From the NCBI GenBank assembly GCA_031273985.1, contig JAISQV010000318.1, positions 1 to 11,085 of the forward strand: a stretch of 11,085 nucleotides of DNA, given 5' to 3'. The notes beneath the pieces are model-generated. The model worked only from the letters and a program-made list of their open reading frames with translations, was not told the origin of the DNA and searched no databases. A program made the translations under genes and the position numbers. This stretch comes from Spirochaetaceae bacterium (GTDB taxonomy: Bacteria; Spirochaetota; Spirochaetia; Treponematales; Breznakiellaceae). Positions 6,885-11,085 of this stretch are shown here, in pieces (the first letter of the stretch is position 1; each line of letters begins with the position of its first letter).

Positions 6885-6922
6885 TACAAAAATACGCCCC
6901 CGGCGCTTAGAGCGCCGGGGGC
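6885..6922 (-). terminator. strong intrinsic terminator of the 1072-aa lipoprotein operon
   Basis: Perfect 12-bp GC-rich stem GCCCCCGGCGCT / AGCGCCGGGGGC (6896-6907 with 6911-6922) and a 3-nt loop. On the minus strand it is followed by GTATTTTTGTAGG. It is preceded on that strand by a second short hairpin (CCCGCC/GGCGGG, 6925-6930 with 6935-6940, loop of 4). It sits 46 nt after the stop of the 97-aa membrane protein gene. The plus-strand side has no comparable T-run, so it serves the minus strand. Confidence 0.85.
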
Positions 6923-6967
6923 CGCCCGCCAGGAGGCGGGGAGAGAATCAGGCCGGCAAGGAAGCGC

Positions 6968-7261
6968 TTAGGCCCGGGCTTCCCTGCGGGGAGCGCCTGC
7001 GTCTTCACTCCAGTCATTCCGCCGCTTGCGCCGCCGAATGAAGGTGTACAGGTGATACGTGCTCACCAGCGCGGTCAGTACAAAACTCGCTATGGAGTAC
7101 CACACCAGTATCTCGGTTTTCAGGTACGCATCCGGTATGGAGCGGATCATGCCCTGGGCGATCAGCAGCACCGAGGCCGAGCTAACCGCATAGATGATGA
7201 TAAGCAGGCTGATAATCGTCGCAATGGTATTCCGCTGTCTTATCCATTCCCCAAACTTCAT
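6968..7261 (-). CDS. small two-helix membrane protein, 97 aa
   Basis: Function not recognised. The ribosome site AAGGA (7270-7274 on the plus map) is 8 nt before the ATG. Two hydrophobic segments are visible: about 13-35 (IATIISLLIIIYAVSSASVL) and 51-72 (ILVWYSIASFVLTALVST), separated by a short polar loop. Basic residues lie before the first helix (RQR) and after the second (RRRKRR, 76-81), so by the positive-inside rule both ends should face the cytoplasm. The highly charged tail (RNDWSEDAGAPRREARA) is probably disordered. It lies 61 bp after the 1072-aa lipoprotein gene, with a long hairpin between, and before the operon terminator, so it is probably co-transcribed. No family or partner can be named with confidence. 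Confidence 0.78.
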   Translation of the reverse strand: MKFGEWIRQRNTIATIISLLIIIYAVSSASVLLIAQGMIRSIPDAYLKTEILVWYSIASFVLTALVSTYHLYTFIRRRKRRNDWSEDAGAPRREARA

Positions 7262-7277
7262 GATCCCCTTCCTTTTA

Positions 7278-7315
7278 CGGCGGTAACAAAACCCGCCTGG
7301 GTTTTGTTACCGCCG
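7278..7315. repeat. 17-bp perfect intercistronic inverted repeat
   Basis: CGGCGGTAACAAAACCC (7278-7294) pairs perfectly with GGGTTTTGTTACCGCCG (7299-7315) around a GCCT loop. It fills the gap between the 1072-aa lipoprotein gene and the 97-aa gene. On the minus strand it is followed by TAAAAGGAAGGGG, the ribosome site region, with no T-run, so it is not a standard terminator there. On the plus strand CCTTTCTTTAG follows, which is only weakly T-rich. It may be an mRNA-stabilising stem, a processing site or a translation-controlling structure. Confidence 0.7.
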
Positions 7316-7322
7316 CCTTTCT

Positions 7323-10300
7323 TTAGTGCGTACCGGCCTTCTGTTTGGAGAAGTCAAAGTACGGCAAGTGGAACATATAGATGTACACATTGAGCACGCC
7401 GTTCTGATCTATCCTGTGCCACTGGGTCCTGAGGTTAATGCTGAACCATTCCTGGAGGCTGGTAGCCTTGTACCACACGCCGACAGCATCGTCATTTTTT
7501 CTCATCCGCGCCCTGACCCAGTACACCGTGTCGTCCCTGAGGGTGACCGTAGCATAGTCACCCTGCCGGGCCAGAGCCTGGCCGTTGCCGCTACCGCTCC
7601 ATGTCCCGATGCTTCCGTAGGCGGAATCCCATACATGGTTTCCCGGATAATGGGCCGCCGTGTCTGCCAGACCAGCCGGGTTATAGTAACTCGAATTAAG
7701 ATGGGTGTTTGAGAGAGTTCTAACCTGCTGCCCGTGTTGGGGACTCGCTATCCTCAGCACTGCATAGTTCTGGGTCTCGGTGTCGTATTCTATGGGCAGG
7801 GTGCTTCCGATGTGGAATACGCCCGTTCCGCTGCTGGCCGAATCGCCCCGCTCGTGAGCGGTCCACCAGGTGTCGGTCTGGCCGAGCAGATCGTTGGCAT
7901 GCCTCAAAACACCGACCGGGCCGGGGCTTCCGCCCTGATTAAATGCGTCGGGCCTGCGTATGACCTCTATTGCGTCAATGGTCCAGCCGTGCTCGGTGCT
8001 TGTAGCCGGCGTTTTACCGTCGTACAGGAACCGTACCGTGACCAAACCGCCGGTGATGCTGATGTTGAAATCTCTGACGAAGTCTACTCCATCCGCTATT
8101 CCCGAAGTGATGGTTGCCCTTATCGTGATAGTGCCGCTGTTGTTGGCGGTAAGGGTACCCCCGCTGGTTATAGTTGCGTTTCCTGAAACAAGGCTCCAGG
8201 TTATATCCTTATTGGTAGCGTCGGTCGGTTGGACAACCGGCTGTAGCGTATGGGTCCCCGCCGGCAATGTCGTGGGTATGCCGTGGATATGCGTCACGTC
8301 TACATGACCCATTGGTGGCTGATCATCTGCGAGTACATTCACTTGGACGAACTGAGTATAGTCCTGCCCCGGGCCTCTCCCATCCCTCACTGTCATCCAG
8401 ACCGTCACATAACCGAAAGTATTCGCCGTGATCGTTGCTTCAGTAGTTGAACCGCCCAGTGTTACTACATTAGTGTTGGATTCAGCGCCTTTTGACAGTA
8501 CTATGCCGTTACTCCTGTTCGTCGCATTGGACGGCACGATGTATCCGGTGGCTGTGGTTTCAAGGCTCGTCCCACGGAGGGTGAGCACATCATCTATTCG
8601 CATCTGGGCCGGGAGGTTGATGATACTGGTTACCGGAATAAAGCTCGCCGGCGGAGGCAGAACCTCATCGACGTGTTCCTGCTTGATAACCAGATCGATT
8701 GTCCGGTCATAGAGCAACCTGCTCACTCCGCCGGTCGTCTCGTCCCCCCCAGGTACGAGGACTACGCGGGTATTATCATCCCGTTCCACAACTACCGAGA
8801 TTGAGTATCTACGGCCGCTGATGAGGGGGACCGAATCTGTACCATAAAACGTATAGGCGGCTGTGCTACTTCCCTCAATGTCGCCCGCAGGCACAAAGGA
8901 TAGGCTCTCCGCCCCGGCCTCATTGCCGGTTGTGACGTCCTTTATCAATATACCTGTTACCAGGGCGTTGCTATTGTTCGTGATGCGAATGGTACCTGAA
9001 TGTGTTTTAAGGCTCTCGATGACCGCATCGGTAACCACGAGGGTAACAGCCTTCCGGTACAGGATAAGGTTGGACCATGAGGCCCTGATTACACCTTCCC
9101 TGGTTGACAGGAGGAGTTCCGCGGTGTAGCGGGCGCCGTTCGTTATCCGCAGGCCTTGCGGGTCGTCTATGAGCGTTACATTGGCGCTATAGTTGTTACC
9201 CCCGGTCGCGGCATTCGAGCTGACAGCCCCGGCGGGATCAAACTCTAACGAGCCGATGGTCCTCATGGTGCTGCCGGTGCTGACCACCAAAGACTGTATC
9301 GTAACTTCGGAATTGACGGTGCAGTCGTTGATCAGGCGGATGATCCCCCCGTCCAGCGGAATATCGACGCCGCCTTCGGTAACCCAGGAATCGTCAAAGG
9401 TAACGGTAGTTACCTTCCTGGGGTTTACCGTGGTCTTGTAGACCCTTGAGAGCTTCCATTCGTTCCCGTCAGAGACGGTGAACTGCAGCGACTTGCTGCT
9501 GCCTGTCGCCACAATGTACTGGGCTTCGTTGCCGCCGGGTACCTGGGTGGTGTACGTAGCATCGTTCCAGTTTGTCTCCTCAATCCACCACTTTGTCGAT
9601 TTGTTGATGATCCGCAGCATCCCCTCGTATTCGCCGAGGGAGTCCTCCGGGTTTTCATTATCCGAGGCGACATCGCCGGCCTCGGGAGGCCAGGTGGTTG
9701 TCAGGTCATAGGAGTTTGCCCCGGCGGTGGTTCTATAGAAGTACGCATAGAGGGTCCTCTGCGCGTTGCTCTGGTTGGCAATGGTGATGATGTTCCTTTC
9801 GGGGGTTTCACCCTCCACGGCGTCCCTGATCCATTCCAGCGTGGTAGGCCAACTGCCGGGCTCAAGGAAGAAGAGGCCCTGGTCCTTCGCGTTTACCGGC
9901 ACCACAAAGCCCAAATCACCGAACTGCTCGGCGCTTATGGTAACATTTTTGGTCAGGTTCTTGATAATGAGCGGGACCGCCTCTGCTTCAGTGGGCGGTT
10001 CCGGCGGGTACTCCGTGTCCTCCGAATCGGGAGTCTTGCTCATCAATTCATTTTCGACAAGGACGAGCTTGTCGCCCGCCGCGCGGTAGAGGTGGAGGGT
10101 ATAGGTTGCGCCGGCCCTGGGCATTTGCAGCTTTGTGGTGATCGTGCCGTTCAACTGAGCCTCTGTATAAACAGGCATTGGCAGCCGGTCCGGATTTGGA
10201 ACATAGTCGATTTGAACGGTATATTCTTTTACGCTCGGCTGGTGGTACGACGCATAGCTGGACGCATGAAGGGGCCTGTTGTCTATCACCTGGGTGGGAT

Positions 10301-10541
10301 AGGCATCGGGGCCGTCCTCCCGGCTGATCGTCATTTGTTCCACGTCAACGCTGTTGGTATGGTTGATAACCCACAGGATCGCATAGTCCACGCTCTTTAT
10401 GTCTATCTGGCCGCTAACTTCCGTACTGAGTTTGAACTCAATGGGAAGCCCCACAGGGTTTAGACAGGACGAGAGCATCGTCCCCAGGGCAAGAAAACCC
10501 GCCAAAAGCGCGGGACCAAGCGTAAGCGTCTGCTTTTTCAT
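7323..10541 (-). CDS. giant modular lipoprotein, 1072 aa, with two BIG_2-like Ig domains
   Basis: The start at 10541 is supported by GAGGA 7 nt upstream and a lipoprotein signal (MKKQTLTLGPALLAG...TMLSSC) with lipidated Cys26, the same position as in the 1237-aa protein. An in-frame ATG at 10628 is less likely. CLNPVGLPIEF follows, like CINPMGFPLEV in the paralogue. Modules of the 'G.(L/I)RI.N.S' type lie at about 52-155, 188-283, 307-386, 398-510 and 515-622. Residues 282-410 track residues 766-900 of the other giant protein, including the T/SW.P..GD and EG.L.(I/V).N junction. Two bacterial Ig-like group 2 type domains follow: 636-738 ('VTSIINLP...VPSNATN') and 746-831 ('VTHIHGIP...QPTDATNKDITWS...GTLTANNSGTITIRATI'). 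The last ~240 residues are unlike the rest: Trp/Tyr/His-rich, with 'YWVRARMRKNDD' near the end. Ig-like repeats on lipoproteins typically serve surface exposure or adhesion, so a surface role is likely but inferred. First gene of an operon with the 97-aa membrane protein. Confidence 0.9.
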   Translation of the reverse strand: MKKQTLTLGPALLAGFLALGTMLSSCLNPVGLPIEFKLSTEVSGQIDIKSVDYAILWVINHTNSVDVEQMTISREDGPDAYPTQVIDNRPLHASSYASYHQPSVKEYTVQIDYVPNPDRLPMPVYTEAQLNGTITTKLQMPRAGATYTLHLYRAAGDKLVLVENELMSKTPDSEDTEYPPEPPTEAEAVPLIIKNLTKNVTISAEQFGDLGFVVPVNAKDQGLFFLEPGSWPTTLEWIRDAVEGETPERNIITIANQSNAQRTLYAYFYRTTAGANSYDLTTTWPPEAGDVASDNENPEDSLGEYEGMLRIINKSTKWWIEETNWNDATYTTQVPGGNEAQYIVATGSSKSLQFTVSDGNEWKLSRVYKTTVNPRKVTTVTFDDSWVTEGGVDIPLDGGIIRLINDCTVNSEVTIQSLVVSTGSTMRTIGSLEFDPAGAVSSNAATGGNNYSANVTLIDDPQGLRITNGARYTAELLLSTREGVIRASWSNLILYRKAVTLVVTDAVIESLKTHSGTIRITNNSNALVTGILIKDVTTGNEAGAESLSFVPAGDIEGSSTAAYTFYGTDSVPLISGRRYSISVVVERDDNTRVVLVPGGDETTGGVSRLLYDRTIDLVIKQEHVDEVLPPPASFIPVTSIINLPAQMRIDDVLTLRGTSLETTATGYIVPSNATNRSNGIVLSKGAESNTNVVTLGGSTTEATITANTFGYVTVWMTVRDGRGPGQDYTQFVQVNVLADDQPPMGHVDVTHIHGIPTTLPAGTHTLQPVVQPTDATNKDITWSLVSGNATITSGGTLTANNSGTITIRATITSGIADGVDFVRDFNISITGGLVTVRFLYDGKTPATSTEHGWTIDAIEVIRRPDAFNQGGSPGPVGVLRHANDLLGQTDTWWTAHERGDSASSGTGVFHIGSTLPIEYDTETQNYAVLRIASPQHGQQVRTLSNTHLNSSYYNPAGLADTAAHYPGNHVWDSAYGSIGTWSGSGNGQALARQGDYATVTLRDDTVYWVRARMRKNDDAVGVWYKATSLQEWFSINLRTQWHRIDQNGVLNVYIYMFHLPYFDFSKQKAGTH

Positions 10542-10674
10542 AACAACATCCTCAAGTTTATTTAAACATTTATTCAATTTCACATTCATAATTTCGATCA
10601 TGCGACTCCAATATAGCATGGGTGGCAAGAAAAAACCATAATTCCGTTAAATTATTACAAGATATTCGCAAAAA
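10542..10674 (-). promoter_or_regulatory. 5' leader of the 1072-aa lipoprotein gene
   Basis: Minus-strand leader resembling that of the 1237-aa gene: GAATAAATGT..AAATAAAC, then GAGGA, then TTGTT before ATG. Upstream are TTTTTGCGAATAT (10662-10674) and ACGGAAT (10641-10647), the same two words as at 6010-6032 but further apart. TATATT (complement of 10610-10615) is a possible -10, but no convincing -35 lies 16-18 nt before it, so the promoter position is uncertain. Confidence 0.4.
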
Positions 10675-10854
10675 GGGCAAGAGGTGCGGGGGAAGGTGAG
10701 GGAGGAGGGGGCCAAGCCCCCTAAGAACCCGCTTGCGCCGCGGCCCCGCAACGCCCCGTTGGGCCGGGACGGGGAAGCATTTTTCCGTTTTTTTCCCGCT
10801 TCATTGAAGCAAATCCGGGGACATTCACCTAATAGCTGGTGGAGGTTACCGCTT
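10675..10854. other. intergenic region between divergent genes, with two hairpins
   Basis: Together with the leader before it, this makes about 310 bp without a gene. It holds a 7-bp hairpin AGGGGGC/GCCCCCT with a CAA loop (10706-10722), without a T-run on either side. It also holds CCCCGT/ACGGGG (10754-10759 with 10769-10774), followed on the plus strand by GCATTTTTCCGTTTTTTTCCC, which looks like an intrinsic terminator. No plus-strand gene upstream of it was found, so it may attenuate a transcript entering the next gene, or belong to an older arrangement. GCTTC/GAAGC (10798-10810) is a minor stem. The promoter of the gene at 10855 should lie here, but I could not place it. Confidence 0.4.
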
Positions 10855-11085
10855 ATGCAGAAAACCGCTCAAAACAGGCCCCCGCAAGCCCCGGAAGACC
10901 CCAGGCGGCGTATTGCCTGGCACCCAGCCTTCTTCGGCGCCCTCGAACTCGCCCTCAGCGACTACAGCCACATCCTCAGCTTCCGGTTCGAGCACCAGCT
11001 CAACCGCTCCCCGCTCCGCATCGACGCCATCATCACCCTCAAGACACGCCGCAACCCCATCAAGACAGGCATCGCCGCACTCTTC
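10855..11085 (+). CDS. PD-(D/E)XK nuclease-like protein, N-terminal part (3' end outside window)
   Basis: The ATG at 10855 is preceded by GGAGG (10841-10845) at 9 nt, and the frame stays open for 77 codons to the window edge. Residues 20-63 read IAWHPAFFGALELALSDYSH, then ILSFRFEHQLN, then PLRIDAIITLK. This matches the N-terminus of a PD-(D/E)XK-like family common in multicopy form in spirochaetes and clostridia, where 'HPAF..A...EL..Y...L.F..E..L...PL.ID..I..K' precedes an 'EYKSP'-type catalytic motif. Here E46 and D57 are candidate active-site acids; the E-x-K part is beyond the window. A cytoplasmic DNA-acting enzyme is inferred. Divergent from the 1072-aa lipoprotein gene. Family assignment is from pattern recognition. 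Confidence 0.72.
   Translation, partial: MQKTAQNRPPQAPEDPRRRIAWHPAFFGALELALSDYSHILSFRFEHQLNRSPLRIDAIITLKTRRNPIKTGIAALF

Noticed and set aside
6814..7041. 75-aa plus-strand frame after the HEPN fragment
   Set aside because: It crosses the terminator hairpin and the antisense of the membrane protein gene and shows no HEPN-like continuation.

Overview
The window looks like an accessory region of a spirochaete chromosome, most likely Treponema-like (for example a gut treponeme). That is an inference from gene content. There are five predicted lipoproteins or membrane proteins of the kind spirochaetes carry in lineage-specific sets. Two of the lipoproteins are very large, and one carries Ig-like (BIG_2-type) domains. 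The flanks are PD-(D/E)XK nuclease-like genes of the type that is multicopy in such genomes. No rRNA, tRNA, CRISPR array, intact transposase or housekeeping gene is visible.

Layout: (1) 2-259 (+) is the 3' end of an Rpn/PD-(D/E)XK transposase-like nuclease with a Gly-Glu-rich tail encoded by a 12-nt tandem repeat. (2) 5920 down to 360 (-) is a run of three lipoprotein genes: a 1237-aa protein made of about eight tandem beta-rich modules, then two smaller paralogous lipoproteins (313 and 267 aa) 22 nt apart. A terminator-like hairpin lies between the large gene and the small pair. (3) 6151-6835 is an AT-rich island with a degenerate repeat-like element and an MNT/HEPN toxin-antitoxin pair. The MNT antitoxin is intact and the HEPN toxin gene is cut off after 49 codons. 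(4) 10541 down to 6968 (-) is a second lipoprotein operon: a 1072-aa modular lipoprotein, distantly paralogous to the first large one, then a 97-aa two-helix membrane protein. It ends at a very strong intrinsic terminator (6885-6922). (5) 10855-11085 (+) is the 5' end of another PD-(D/E)XK-type protein.

How the pieces fit: the two giant lipoproteins share the signal-peptide architecture (Cys26 in both), the residues after the lipobox (CxNPxGxPxE), the repeated 'GxLxIxNxS' module and the leader upstream of the start codon. They look like duplicated and diverged members of one envelope lipoprotein family. The two operons also share a terminator sequence cassette. The most novel content is this modular lipoprotein family with its small co-transcribed partners; its function cannot be read from sequence. 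The MNT/HEPN island appears to be foreign and decaying.
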